Assembly (NCBI GenBank): GCA_951640165.1
Contig: OX621255.1
Span: 31,284,001 to 31,348,000, forward strand
Source of the DNA: Pseudoips prasinana
Lineage: Eukaryota; Arthropoda; Insecta; Lepidoptera; Nolidae
Direction of reading: 5' to 3'
DNA: 64,000 bases
Under the pieces are notes generated by a model. The model saw nothing but the letters and a program-made list of their open reading frames with translations. It made no database searches and was not told the DNA's origin. Shown here piece after piece: positions 9,375 to 21,329 of the stretch. Numbering within the stretch: the first letter of the stretch is position 1; each line of letters begins with the position of its first letter. A program made the position numbers and the translations under genes.

Positions 9375-9496
9375 ACCCAAAATGTAATGAATAATAAAAG
9401 ATTTGATTTGATTTGAATGTAAGGGTTGAAGAGAACCTACTTCAACCCTTACATTCAAATCAAATCAAATCTTTTATTATTCATTACATTTTGGGT
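9375..9496. repeat. Perfect 57-bp-arm palindrome, 8-nt loop
   Basis: Arms 9375-9431 and 9440-9496 are exact reverse complements around AGAACCTA. The right arm continues rightward into a probable LINE 3'UTR, so the left arm is a snap-back copy of that LINE terminus. Confidence 0.9.
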
Positions 9497-9910
9497 ATAA
9501 CATGGTCGTATGGTTAATATAAAATGAATCACCAAAATCTGCCTGTGAGGCGTATGAATCGTTTGGTATAATCCAAAAGTGACACTAAAATTAGTACAAT
9601 ATAAAAAAAAACATGTCACGCTATCAACAAGTGGTAAACTAAAAAGATTACAATTCCCTATAATAACTTACAAATGTCGTCAGATAAAATTAAAATAATT
9701 ATACAATATATTAGAAAAATAAATAAGAAAATATAACATGTCATCATCTATGTTATTCCAGATCAAATGTCAAATGTAAACTGTCGAATTATTCTATACA
9801 AAATTATTATCATTTGAAAAATCCTGGACATTATAATACATACATTGCAATTTTAAGGCGCATTTCACAAATAATATGACAAGACAAGGTGACTGGGCAT
9901 TAATAGCGTA
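9440..9910 (-). mobile_element. Probable LINE 3'UTR
   Basis: CAAATCAAATCTTTTATTAT followed by TCATTACATTTTGGG resembles the minus-strand 3' ends of CR1/Daphne-type LINEs. No coding remnant recognised. Low certainty. Confidence 0.4.
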
Positions 9911-10214
9911 GATGTTACCAATTGGAGTTTCATGTGTCGGTAATAGCTCGGCGAAGCAAAACGTGTCTTGTTATAGTCCAAGTAACACAGGTGATAACCA
10001 TATTATATTTCTCCGTAAAATTGCAGATGCCGCTATACTATAATCTATCTTGCGAAATTGTGAACCTTAACGTAGGTACTGCTTATATTATTGTTGCAAA
10101 AATCTATATTTATAATAAAATCACAAGAAAGTCAAAACTGTATACTTATTGGATTTTTTTAAAATTATACACGGGGCGTGATCTGCAGTAGATATCGAAG
10201 CCAAAAATATAGTT

Positions 10215-10475
10215 TTTAGAATTTTGATGTGAAACATATATAGTCGCACGTAAAAAAGATTTCTGGGGGAGCGACGCGCTCACATTTCTTTTTTTTTTTG
10301 ATGTGAAACAAAACAATCGACGGTGCGATTATTAATCGTAATATTTTATTTTATCATTATGACATATTTAGTTCATATCAAAATATGTTCTTTTCTGCAT
10401 ATTAATTTTAAAAAATAATGTCGATGTTTCACATCTGTCAGGCATCCCGTGACGGCTCAAATTTTTTTTGTCTGT
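10215..10475 (+). repeat. GATGTGAAACAT repeat family, copy 1
   Basis: Begins TTTTGATGTGAAACATATAT and ends GATGTTTCACATCTGTCAGG. The inverted GATGTGAAACAT at the ends and the copy at 27828-28026 suggest a short non-autonomous element. Superfamily not assigned. Confidence 0.6.
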
Positions 10476-10487
10476 TTTTTTTATATC

Positions 10488-10693
10488 AGAGTGCGACAAA
10501 CGAGCAAGCGGGTCACCTGATGGTAAGTGATCACCGCCCATGGACACTCGCAACACCAGAGTTGTCGCGGGTGCGTTGCCGGCCTTTAAAAGTCAGCAAA
10601 CAAGTGTTGCTGACCCTTCCCCCCACCCCAATGAGATCTGGCGACCTTATTCACACTCGGAAACACAACATTAAAATTATTAATGTTATTATT
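10488..10693 (-). mobile_element. Jockey/CR1-type LINE 3' tail
   Basis: Reads CGAGCAAGCGGGTCACCTGA then AGTCAGCAAACAAGTGTTGC, the complement of the tail at 12285-12480. Non-coding. Confidence 0.7.
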
Positions 10694-10868
10694 AAGGAGG
10701 GCTAAACTCAAAAAGTACTACATGGATTTACTTCAAATTTTGCATGAATATTACTAAGAGGTCGGGTCAACATATAAGCTACATATAATTACGCTATCAC
10801 CTATGTACGGGGGTGGAGCTGTGATAATTTATAAAATTCACGCGGGCAGAACCGCGCAGCATAGCTAG

Positions 10869-11747
10869 TGTAGTTATGAAATCATTTGAGACCCTTCCGA
10901 TGCGAATTAAGCGAGTGCGCCACAGTATCGGCCGCCGAGCGCAAGATAAATGCGGTAAATTGTAAGCTGTTTTGTTTCCATGAATTGAATATTTGTAAAA
11001 GCTTAGTTGATAAAATTTTTAAAAATGGCTATTGAACTACTAAAATAGTTATAGTTAATACCTACTCACTAGTACCTACATACTTCTCTGCTTAATTAAT
11101 GCCCGTATTTATTACTACCTATTTTTAACATTACTTCGCGGACATTGGTGTGGGTTACACGTTTACCTATTCTTAAAATTTATATTGGAATAATTTAACT
11201 TTACCTAATGTGTAACTGTTTTTTGTCCCAATAAAGTAAAATAAAAATTAAATAATGGAATTAATTAGCCCAGTATTGGCGACATTTTTATATTTATGAA
11301 GAAGTTTTTCGCCTTGACAGTTAAGTTATTATAACACGCAATTTCCTCTAAGTTGCGATGAGGAAGAATTGTATTTTAACCGGCCCTCACCCGTATCTCA
11401 GTGTACCATCCCTAAGCCCACGCATCCCTTTATACAGAGAACTTATGACATCGCTATCTTGCGGGCACACTGCCGTCTTCCACATGAGTGACGCTTCAAT
11501 AACCCCATGTAAAGCGCAATGAATAGCGAAATGAGAACGATTGTCAATTAAAGTACTTTATCATCACGCTTCTTTACCAACAGGGTTGATAACTTTGGCC
11601 TTTCAAATTATTATTGAATATATAATAAAAATCGTTGTAATAGATAAATGATTAAAGCATTAAATTAAATAGCAGCATCGTTAAATTAAATACCTGATCA
11701 TTTAGGTTACTCAAGGATCAGAGTAGTTACTTTGTTTTGTAGTTGAC
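10869..11747. other. No gene recognised
   Basis: AT-rich, with a GC-richer patch at 11380-11520. No recognisable domain, tRNA-like box or terminal repeat seen. Confidence 0.4.
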
Positions 11748-11955
11748 TGCACGTGTGGCGCAGCGGCTAAGACAGTCGCCTCGCCTCTTTATATCGTGGG
11801 TTCGAATCCCGCACCGGACAAATAGGTGTCCGGTGTGACCCATAAATAGTTGTTCTGAGTCTGGATGTAATTTGTGTCCGTCTGTTATATGTTTGTACCC
11901 GCGACACTGGGATTAGATTACCTAGTGCGGGCGTTGTCCTTTATTAAAAAAAAGA
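11748..11955 (+). mobile_element. SINE-C, full-length tRNA-derived copy
   Basis: Head ACGTGTGGCGCAGCGGCTAA has an A-box-like GTGGCGCAGCGG, and GTGGGTTCGAATCCC supplies a B-box. Body TGACCCATAAATAGTTGTTC; tail GTGCGGGCGTTGTCC then A-run. SINEs of this kind are pol III transcribed and mobilised by a LINE. Confidence 0.85.
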
Positions 11956-12059
11956 GTTAAGCCCACCCAGTAGGCTTTTGACATGTCTTGACCGACACCT
12001 TAAAGTGCATATGATTCTGGTTAGATTTCCACGTACACACCCAAGGAGCGTATAGAGAT

Positions 12060-12484
12060 TTTTTGAGACTGAGTGATATTTGTGTCAGTGTATTCTATAT
12101 TTGTAAAGTCTTTCACGAAACAAGCATTTATTTCCATAGTGCTTCAATACGGTGGAATGACTTCCCCGATCGAGTTACGCATAATACATTAAGGATTAAG
12201 AGAGGTAGGGCACAGCGTTCATTCGCTCGAAGAGCAGCCCGACTGGGGAAGTACCGCCACCTTACAGAAGACATTCCTTAATAATTTAATGTTGTGTTTC
12301 TGAGTGTGAGTAAGGTCGCCAGAGCTCATCGGGGTGGGGGAAAGGGTCAGCAACACTTGTTTGCTGACTCTTAAAGGCCTGCAACGCACCCGGGACTCCT
12401 CTGGTTTGCGAATGTCCATGGGCGGCGGTGATCACTTACCATCAGGTGACCCACTTGCTCGTTTACGATCTCTGACATAAAAAA
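12060..12484 (+). mobile_element. Jockey/CR1-type LINE 3' end with C-terminal codons
   Basis: A short frame reads RGRAQRSFARRAARLGKYRH and ends at the TAA near 12281. The following UTR contains GCAACACTTGTTTGCTGACT, GGCGGCGGTGATCACTTACC and an A-run. The same order appears at 25455-25735 and 52190-52430. Confidence 0.65.
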
Positions 12485-12566
12485 AGGAACATTTTGATAT
12501 ACGCACCTTTAATTTAGTTGCTCGCGTTTAGCGCTGTTTTATTGCCATGTGAAGGGAGTTACATTG

Positions 12567-12775
12567 CTACTGACATCAGGACTAGTCCCTCCCTCTTACC
12601 TACCACTGCAAATTCTGCAAGCCAGGATCAACAGTGGCACTCAATGAAATGACACTGAGCGGTGAGGCTCAGGTATGTCCCGCAGAATCGCTTTAACTGT
12701 CTTGGATCCCGTAACGAATTTAATCAGAAAGAAACAAGGAAGAGTTAGAAAATGAATAGTTCCACTTCGGATAGC
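12567..12775 (-). mobile_element. 3'UTR copy of the R1-type LINE at 30.1 kb
   Basis: GACTAGTCCCTCCCTCTTAC through GTTAGAAAATGAATAGTTCC matches 30130-30320 closely. It is the minus-strand 3' terminus of that LINE and is 5'-truncated. Confidence 0.8.
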
Positions 12776-12825
12776 GCCGCCAGGAAGGCCGCGACAAGCT
12801 TGTTAGTAGAATGACTACTGATACC

Positions 12826-13424
12826 TGGGTAGGAAGTTGTAGTAGATTGTATTCTCTGGACAAACACCCCATTTAGACACCTCTTATGACGAGCATTTCT
12901 TTCAATCCTTCTTTTGATACTCACTGAAGGAAAGGCACTAGTTTAACGTGAAACAAAAACAAATACAATTTTGTAATTTATTATCGTTACATATATTCCT
13001 GTGAGTTGCACTCACTGATTTGATTCAAACAGTACATATGGTCTGGAAATTTGTTTTATAATTATAAGCAGTAGTTACCATAGTGTATAGGTATCCCTGG
13101 GGCCTGCTTTTCCCCCATGCTAATTAAGCTTGAGCCTAGGGCGCAAGAACCATTGGTGCGCTGAAAAGTTAACGTTGATTTTTACTTGCGTTTTTTTTAA
13201 ACTTCAGCGATAGATAGCCAATAGAATATTTATAACCTGTAGTTTGCATAAAGTGGGCTGGGCAGTCACTAGCAGGACATGCCAGGAACGCATTTTTATA
13301 GTTAACTTTGTGAGAAGTCTAAATCAAGCTCTGCTGTGACCGTATGTCTAGGCCCACTTAACCTCGTCATCCACTTGAGGATAAGTTTGTTGTAAGATTG
13401 GTTGAAAACAAATATTGGTCAAAG
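12826..13424. other. No gene recognised
   Basis: Nothing identifiable in either strand; includes a locally GC-richer patch near 13100. Confidence 0.4.
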
Positions 13425-13870
13425 TCAAAAATCATTTATTCCGTAAAAATTTACATTTATGTGGAATCGTCATTTTTTTTTACCTTATCGTGCAGTGCAT
13501 GACGTGGCAGCTACTGAGAACCACTGCCAGAAAACTCAGTAGGAATCCCTTTTTAAAATAAAATTTACTTAAGATTAATTTTAATCATGTGTGTTGACTC
13601 AGAACAACTCAATCCCAAGCACTTTTGTCACTTAAATAATCAGAAATTTTGTAATATACACAATTTGTCATCATTGGGTAGTTTGTTATAGAATCTTATA
13701 CAATCTTCCGACAGGAATTTGTATGCTGATTTTTTCAAATAATTTATTTTCAATTAAAAAAATTGATACTACAGCTAGTGTTGGAAGTGACTTTTTAGGC
13801 AAAAATTGTCTGTAATAGGGCACTACGCTCTTCCAAAACTTTAAATTAAGCGATGAACCTACTAACAATT
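13425..13870 (-). mobile_element. LINE 3' region, degenerate
   Basis: CTTATCGTGCAGTGCATGAC, GCAGCTACTGAGAACCACTG and AATCCCAAGCACTTTTGTCA also occur in order at 24940-25440, where a SINE interrupts them. Shared order of otherwise unremarkable sequence identifies a repeat. LINE assignment is inference. Confidence 0.5.
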
Positions 13871-14639
13871 TAAATAAAATCGTAATAGGTACTTAAAAGT
13901 CTTTAAGTTTTAATTATGTACGTAAGAAAAGATAAATATGCAAGATTGACGATGACAAAAATTTATAAAGCAACAAAAAAAATTTGTTGATTAAATAAAA
14001 AAATGATTGACCTGTGATTAAAAGTTTGTATTAAAACATTTGAGCTGGAAGTATTGGAAAAGACTGTTAACGTAATATAAAATAAAATATTTCATCTTTG
14101 TTATAAGACGATGGATATCGTTTACTCTTCACGATAGATTGCAATTTTATAATGAGGTATATTGTCAGTTTACAAAGTCACTTTACAAAGTCGACGATGT
14201 GGAAATTTTAATAGCTTCTTGAATCCCTTCGGGAGACTGGTTTTCTTTGGAAGCAAAGAGAAAAGCATATCTATTTTTATTAAAACCCTATGTTTTATTG
14301 AAAACGTTGATATTATTTTGAGTAGATCAAATTTATTTTTTTAGGATTTTTGTACCATTATAGAATATTTTACAGCCATTGTTAAAGTCGAGAAAAAACA
14401 TCAAATAAATCTAGCTTCTTGTAGATTATCTCCCTCATTCTTCATTTATATTTCTTTTTACAGAACTTACGACTTTATGAAAATTTTAACTACCGATCTT
14501 TTACAAATGTAGTTCATGAGATACAGCAAACAATTCGATGGATGGATGAACGGAAGAACCCTATTTTCGATTGCCTGATCTAAAAATGTATTTATTACTG
14601 TTTTTTGTGCGTTAAATCATTAGGCAGTTAATGTCGGAG
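13871..14639. other. No gene recognised, AT-rich
   Basis: No conserved frame or repeat end seen; one 60-codon frame (14162-14344) has no recognisable motif. Confidence 0.4.
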
Positions 14640-14862
14640 AAGGGCAAAGGGCACCACCAGTCCATCTTACACCGTGGGAGGCGTAGAAGTGGATCCGAGG
14701 GAATATCTACCAGAGAACGGGCAGCAGCGACTCTGTATGAATGATCATACTACGATGGCCATCCCGTCAGCGAAACGTGGTGGTTATAGCAAATCCCCCC
14801 ATTCTTGGGGAAGACTCTTGTCCAGCAGTGGACGTCATTCAGCTGACATGGTCACTGTCGGA
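14640..14862 (+). mobile_element. RTE-derived non-autonomous element, copy 1
   Basis: The left part (CCGTGGGAGGCGTAGAAGTG...GGAATATCTACCAGAGAA) matches the 5'UTR of the RTE at 48570-48620. The right part (GTCCAGCAGTGGACGTCATT) matches its last 40 bp. The roughly 3 kb between them is missing. Confidence 0.75.
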
Positions 14863-14967
14863 ATCGAGACTCCATTCCTCCACCAGACGCAGTCACTAGC
14901 AATCTTCATAACTTTCATTAATGTTGATAGTGTGCCTTCAGTTATTATTGAGAGCCTTTTGCGCTAG

Positions 14968-15638
14968 CCAACTGCTCGTTGACTTCAATTCTTTAATTTT
15001 AATATACTATTGGTAATGTAACAATAATAGCTTAGTAACTTGCTATTTATTATTTAATTAAAATATATGTGATGAAACAGACCGCACGGACGGGCTAATT
15101 CAAAATATTTTTTTGCTTTAATTACTGTATTAAACTATGTTTATGTACGAGTATGTAAATACCCAGGTGCTGAATAAATTACATTATTTAATTATTAAAG
15201 CTGAACAAACAACAATCCGACCCTCTCACGCATCCCCGTCTTGCTCCAAGTCATGGTTCAGACCCCAAAGGGGGTACTTAGTTAGTAGTTTTATTTTTTA
15301 GACGGCTTGAGCCCTTGCTCGCTCCCATTGTCCGGTGAAGCATTGAAAGTCTCCTAAACGCCATGTTTTAAAAGGAATCGTTGATTATTCGTGGGCTGTA
15401 TGCTTGTTTATTATGAACTACTGTACAGTACAGTACAGTTTTGACTTTCCTACGATTTTATTATATGTATAGATATATATCAAAAATCAAAAATGGTCAT
15501 TAACTGTAAAAAATAGTCATTTTGAATTCAGTAATACTTTAGTACTTACCTTTTAAGTTTTTGCCATTGATAAAGGTCTACAACTTGTAAATTGAAACAA
15601 AAAAGTGGTTTTAATGATTTACAGTACCTATTATTATA
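14968..15638. other. No gene recognised
   Basis: AT-rich sequence without identifiable coding or repeat ends. Confidence 0.4.
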
Positions 15639-17258
15639 TAAGGTGTAACCAAAATATCTGCCACGGCTTTAATGAGAGGTGGTATTGTGTTAATAGATTA
15701 CAATAGTAAAGTTAAATTATTGATAATTTGTCATATTTTTTTTCATACAAAAAATTGTACGTATAGAATTGATTTCATAATGCATAAACCCACTCTGTAG
15801 ACTTCATAAGCTGTTGCCGCTAAACGATGCCGCTGCGCGCCGGCAACTTTGTTTATACTGCGCAGCCATAGCCAGGGGTATATGTATGCGCGCAGGTAGG
15901 TATTACCCCGCTCGTCGCACGCTCCAGCCGAACACCGGGCGCGGCGGCGTTCGCCAGGCGCACCTCGCCCCCCGCCCGAGCGGTCATTAACCGGAAAATC
16001 GCGCGCCTTTAGTAAAAATGCCTTCCAGACGACGGTATTCTAATCAAGAATGCCATGAAATGGTATTGTGCTATCGCGAGTCTAACTCTGAACCGCGCAT
16101 ACAGTGAACTTATCCCAGCAGAGGTTCGGTGTGCGAGTGAGTCATCATACCCTTCTGGACTGAGGAGAACCCTCGTGTTGTGCGGCCTGATCACTTTCAG
16201 ACTCGGTTCAGTGTCAATGTGTGGGCTGGGATACTGGGGAACAGAATTCTAGGATCAGTGTTCTTGGACAGACTGAACGGAGAGACGTATCTGCGCTTAC
16301 TACGAACCCGTGTAAGAAGTATGTTGGAACGTATTCCTCTTGCAGAGATAAGAGGGCTACACTTTCAACATGACGGAGCACCACCTCATTTCACCATCAG
16401 CGTACGGGAATTATTAAACGATGTGTGGTACGGCGGTGAAAGATGGATAGGCCGAGGAGGGCCAGTGCCGTGGCCTCCTCGCTCGCCAGATTTAACCCCT
16501 CTAGACTTTTTTTGTGGGGTCGTGTAACGGTCCTAGTGTACGGCCAAACTGGACATGATATTAGAAGTGTAGAAGAACTAAAAAGGCGAATCAAACGCGC
16601 ATTTAGACAAGTGAAATGTGAAACGAACACATTAAATAAAGTGAAGAGACATATACGTAAGCGTGCCTTCATTTGTGGGCAACGCGAAAGTGGACTTGTG
16701 CAACAGTTTTGTAGATAAGTAGGTAGGGAGTGTGTAAATAACTGTAAATACGGTGCAATTGTTGTAAATAAGATGATTAACTTTTAACCACGCCAAGTTA
16801 CTGTAATTTATCGTTATTTGATATTAATCTAAATCGTACCTACCTATTGTTTAAAAATAATAAGAATTAAAATGCGATTCTTACACTAACTTGACAGTCC
16901 AAAGCCTGTTATAAGTGTGATGGGAAGTTTATCATCTTATTTACGTAAGTTTTTGGGAAGAATACAGTAGCTGGTAAGTAAATTCACTTTTAAAACACTT
17001 GTGCCTGCGTATTATTACAGATAGTGATTTCAGTTTTCATTCACCGAACAGATGGAGAGAGCAGTTGTTTTCATTGACGAAGCAATACATCGCGCGTAAT
17101 TTGTGAACGACTTTATGCAGAGTCCATGTTTATTTAACTACTTTATCTTCTCAAATTGAAATAACTGTTTCGGGGTACGAAAGCTCTTCACTATTGTAAT
17201 CTATAAACACAATACTACCTCCCATTAAAGCCGTGGCAGATATTTTTGTAACATCTTA
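15639..17258 (+). mobile_element. mariner-superfamily transposon with 68-bp inverted termini
   Basis: Termini 15639-15706 and 17191-17258 are inverted repeats of 68 bp with few mismatches (TAAGGTGTAACCAAAATATC versus TAAGATGTTACAAAAATATC), flanked by TA on both sides (15637-15638 and 17259-17260). The 1,620-bp element contains a GC-rich leader at 15800-16010 and a transposase pseudogene on the plus strand. Confidence 0.88.
16018..16718 (+). pseudogene. mariner transposase, internal deletion and frameshift
   Basis: ATG 16018 opens MPSRRRYSNQECHEMVLCYR, the start of an HTH domain, but the frame stops after 28 codons. Homology resumes near 16150 with FWTEENPRVVRPDHFQTRF, so the region holding the rest of the HTH and the first catalytic Asp is deleted. 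The second Asp region LHFQHDGAPPHF and the third SPDLTPLDFF are present. A missing T in the T-run near 16507-16515 shifts the frame; the tail continues as WGRVTVLVYGQTGHD to a stop at 16718. Non-functional, but its ends could still be mobilised by a related transposase. Confidence 0.85.
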
Positions 17259-18164
17259 TATAGTGATAATCATTTTAAATTTCAAATCATGCGTGCATTT
17301 AAGACAAAATGGCGATGTAGCATCGCCTCGCGCACTGACTTTGATGTAGTCTTGTACTCTCATGATATAATACAAAAAGAAATACTAGTAAACTTGAGAA
17401 GCTCCTCCTTTGGAAGTCGGTTAAAAATAAAACGACGCTTCATTTAAACTTTCATATAAATTGGGTACCTAAATAAATAAATGATTGGGTGGTATTTGAG
17501 AATAGACAATAATATTTGAGCCAAATTGACTGAATTTGACAGTAAATGACCGGTCCTTTAAGGTTTATGACAATCGTGACTAGTCGTATTCAGTAGTTTT
17601 ACATCTCTAATCATCAGTATACCAATATCAGCTAAGATGCCAACAAATCAATAGCTTTATTGTATCTCCCTAAATACTCCAAGGTCAAAGTCGTAAATTG
17701 AATTGACCCGAGTTTGGTTACCGGTTCTCTCTCATTATTGAGATATATGGATTTATAGGGAAAAAAGACACATATACGGAAATAACCACACACGTGGAAA
17801 GCAAAGGAACTAAGAGTGAGAGGAAATGAGGACATCCTATTTTCTCTTTTCTTGCTATTCATGAGTTCGGTTAAAAAAAATTACAACAAAGGTGCTCTCG
17901 TATTCCCCAAATCTTACCCCAAAACTGAACCGACTTTATAATTTTTATTTCAGTAACAGAACTACAAAAATATGCTAGGTTAGGTTTTTTTTTGTTTCAA
18001 GTCGCCAGATCTTTTTCTTGACGCCAGATTTTTTATTTAAAAAAAATGGGACCCTATTACTAAGATTCCGCTGTCCATCTGTCCGTCTGTATCGTACCAG
18101 ACTGTATTTTATGAACCGTATTAGCTTGACAGTTGATTTTCAAAGATGATGTATTTCTGTTGGC
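17259..18164. other. No gene recognised
   Basis: AT-rich; no domain, repeat end or RNA gene identified. Confidence 0.4.
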
Positions 18165-18480
18165 GCTTAAAGAACAAATACTAAAAACAAAATAAAATAA
18201 ATATTTGACGGGGGCTCCCAAGCAACAAACGTGACTTTATTGGCGTGTTTTTCTGTCTTATTTTTTGAGGACACGGACAGAGTCCACGGTTTAAAACATT
18301 TCAACTTCAAACGGTTACAATATTTTAATAACTTACTGAAGTAAAATTCCTTCACGCATTTTTGACTTGGGGAATAAGCTGACGATTGGAAGTTGAAAGG
18401 GAGATAGATAGAGGTGCAAGCACACATTTTCTTTCCCTCTTTCTACTACTAAGTTTTACTTCAGTCATGTGTAAAGCACG
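18165..18480. repeat. Uncharacterised repeat related to 39120-39355
   Basis: ATTTTCTTTCCCTCTTTCTA and TTTTACTTCAGTCATGTG resemble CATTTTCTTTCTCTCATAGC and GTTTTACTGCAGTCTTGTG near 39295-39355. Both are preceded by a TAAGCTG(A/G)(C/T)GATTG motif. Possibly a MITE. Confidence 0.4.
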
Positions 18481-18597
18481 CTCGTTATTTTTTTCTTAAA
18501 TTTGTTTGTAAAAGTATTAGAGTTAAACAAGGAAACACGGGGCGTCATGTTTACGTAACAGGAACAAGCCCCCTTCAAAAAATAAACAAATAGAAGA

Positions 18598-18760
18598 CAC
18601 TATTATTATAATAATAATAATAATATTCTGGGACATTATTTACAAACGGCCATCTAATCCCAAACTAAGCAGAGCTTTTACTATGGAAACCAGATAACTG
18701 TTATACTTACATATACTATTTTTCTTTTGTAAATACATACGAGTAGGTACTTATATAGAT
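18598..18760 (-). mobile_element. SINE-B, 5'-truncated
   Basis: Minus-strand tail: TTATTATAATAATAATAAT, CTGGGACATTATTTAC, ATCCCAAACTAAGCAGAGCT and ATACTATTTTTCTTTTGTAA. The tRNA-like head is missing. Confidence 0.8.
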
Positions 18761-18829
18761 TTTTTCCTACTTACTTGACACTTATCGACATATATTGGAC
18801 GATTAACACAATATATTTATAAATTGTAG

Positions 18830-18968
18830 CCTATGTGTTATTCTGATGTATAAGCTATATTATTTTAAAGTTTCATTAAAATCCATTCAGCAATTTTTAC
18901 GTGAAAGAGTAACAAACATCCATCCATCCATACTTACAAACTTTCGCGTTTATAATTTTAGTAGGATT
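18830..18968 (-). repeat. Helitron-like 5' end (minus strand)
   Basis: CTTTCGCGTTTATAATTTTAGTAGGA is the complement of the ATATTATAAAGGCGAAAG-type opening seen at 20559, followed by a similar body. Truncated. Confidence 0.5.
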
Positions 18969-19284
18969 ACACCCAGACTCATCATAGTATTCCTACCATA
19001 CTTGTTCTAAAATAACAGGAAGAGGTAAACAAGCGGAATTCATAAGTAAGTAGATTGAAGACATCGTAGTTTTGGTACAAAAGCGACAAGAGTCTCTTGT
19101 AACATTGCAAAGCGCTTTGAATTAAGCTTTTTCTTTTGCTGCTTTTAATTTAAATAGTTTTTCCCTTTGGTTTCAGAGGTTTACTCTACGTGGTCTTATT
19201 GGATTCTTTTCAGGATTAATTAATTAAGATTGTTGTACTTGTATTTGTTCTATAGTATTCTAAGTTAAGTTTAATTAAGATTAC

Positions 19285-19345
19285 ATACATACATACATGG
19301 ACACACGCCTGTTTCCCACAGGCAGAGACAACGGACTTCCATTTG
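19285..19345 (-). mobile_element. LINE tail fragment (family at 54.1 kb)
   Basis: CATACATACATACATGGACA then GACAACGGACTTCCATTTGT matches the minus-strand LINE end at 54052-54125. Confidence 0.65.
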
Positions 19346-19621
19346 TCGCAACAAAAATGATTTAGTCGTTTTAGGGTCATACCAAAGAAGCATGATTAAT
19401 ATGGGGTACATTGTCCGGTGGAGCAGTAAAAGCCTTCTAGGCTAACTGTTAATTTCAAGTTCAAATACATCTATAATATGGTATATTAAGCGTGCGTAAA
19501 GGAATTTTACTACAATAAGTCAGAAAGAAATGCGATGTCATCAATATTTGTCTAATAAGTTCTGTGTACAATCAGGCCTTAATTTTAGTTTATCTGGCAC
19601 AATATGGACTATCGATTATGG

Positions 19622-19820
19622 ACTGTACGTGTGGCGCAGCGACTAAGACAGTCGCCTCGCCGCTTCGTATCCGGAATCGATTCCCGGACAACTATTTGTG
19701 TGACCCATAAATAGTTGTTCTGAGTCTGGATATGATTTGTGTCCGTCTATTATTTGTTTGTAAAGTACCCCGCGACACAGGAATTAGATTAGCTAGTGCG
19801 GGAGTAGACTTATAAAAAAT
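19622..19820 (+). mobile_element. SINE-C copy 2
   Basis: GTACGTGTGGCGCAGCGACT head, a decayed B-box, TGTGACCCATAAATAGTTGT body and GTGCGGGAGTAGAC end. Same family as 11748. Confidence 0.8.
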
Positions 19821-20315
<495 letters not shown>

Positions 20316-20484
20316 TCTACTATATAAAAATAAGTCGGGTTTACCTTCCTGACGCTATAACTCCAGAACGCACGAACCGATTTCCACGGTTTTGCATTCG
20401 TTGGAAAGGTCTCGGGCTCCGTGAGGTTTATAGCAAAGAACATTTATAAAACTTAACGCGGGTCACACCGCAGGGCACAGCTAG
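20316..20484 (+). mobile_element. Short Helitron, 169 bp, second of tandem pair
   Basis: Starts TCTACTATATAAAAATAAG immediately after the CTAG of the first copy and ends CAGCTAG before T20485. Same length as the first copy and differs at a few bases, including one base that weakens the 3' stem. Confidence 0.88.
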
Positions 20485-20558
20485 TTAACTTATAAACGCG
20501 TGTTGTAAGATGGATATTCTGTGCGTGGATGTACAATTTATTAAAAAAAAAGTTTTTA

Positions 20559-20750
20559 TCAAACTAATATTATAAAGGCGAAAGTTTGTGAGTGTGTGAG
20601 TGTGTATGTTTGTTACTTCTTCACGCAAAAACTACCGAATGGATTGTGATGAAACTTTGTAGTGATATAGCGTATATATCCGAATAACTATATGTTATTC
20701 GGCTACTATTTATAAATTTTAAAGCAGGTGAAACCGCGGGGCACAGCTAG
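20559..20750 (+). mobile_element. Short Helitron of a second family, 192 bp
   Basis: TCAAACTAATATTATAAAGG opening after A20558 and GGGGCACAGCTAG before T20751. The 3' end is shared with the 169-bp family but the body differs. Confidence 0.8.
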
Positions 20751-20784
20751 TTTATAAATAAATTAAAAGATTGCTTTAGCCCAC

Positions 20785-20900
20785 AATACTGAAGTAAAAC
20801 TTCAAACTCAGAGAGAGAATTTCGTTTCATATATTACTTACAGAAGTGCAGTTATGTACTTCAGTAATATATGAAACGATATTCTCTCTCCTTCTATCTT
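20785..20900. repeat. Hairpin repeat
   Basis: GAGAGAGAATTTCGTTTCAT at 20811 pairs with its complement ending at 20890, around CAGAAGTGCAG. Looks like a foldback MITE. Confidence 0.55.
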
Positions 20901-21329
20901 CACTGACTTAAGGAAGGAAATATTAAAGACTTAGTGCGGAAGATGACGAAGCTTTCTCCTATTTTACAATTTTTGTTTAATATTCATTAACAACATCAGT
21001 ATTTGCTAGATTTGGCTGAAAATGCTATAAAACTATCATCTCAACACTGAAAATTTATAAATTTGATCGTCCGGCGGACATGGAACCATCACTCCCATAC
21101 CAATCTACAGGCGATCTCACGTTAAGCTACATATGCTAAGTAATGCTGTCGATTCTATTTTTACGCCACTCTTCATATATAGGCGGTAGAACACACACAT
21201 AGAAGATTCTGACTTTAAACCACTAAACTAACTTAAATGCCATTATATATTTCTCTAAAATAGCTCGTATGAAATGAAAAGAGCATATATAGACTATGAA
21301 AAGGGCAGATATACTGTCAAACCAGTAAA
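20901..21329. other. No gene recognised; possible degenerate SINE-F piece
   Basis: ATCGTCCGGCGGACATGGAA at 21065 resembles the SINE-F 3' part. The rest is unassigned. Confidence 0.35.

Larger units (their letters stand above)
10160..10868. mobile_element. Helitron-like repeat interrupted by two other repeats
   Basis: GGGGCGTGATCTGCAG...TAGATATCGAAGCC (10160-10208) and GGGCTAAACTCAAAAAGTAC onward (10694-10868) are contiguous in the copy at 34395-34560 (inverted). The right end has a stem CGCGG/CCGCG and terminates ATAGCTAG before T, the Helitron 3' signature. Between them lie the GATGTGAAACAT repeat and a LINE tail. Confidence 0.6.

Noticed and set aside
11760..11830. Functional tRNA gene
   Set aside because: Head of SINE-C; the same body and tail follow it in other copies.
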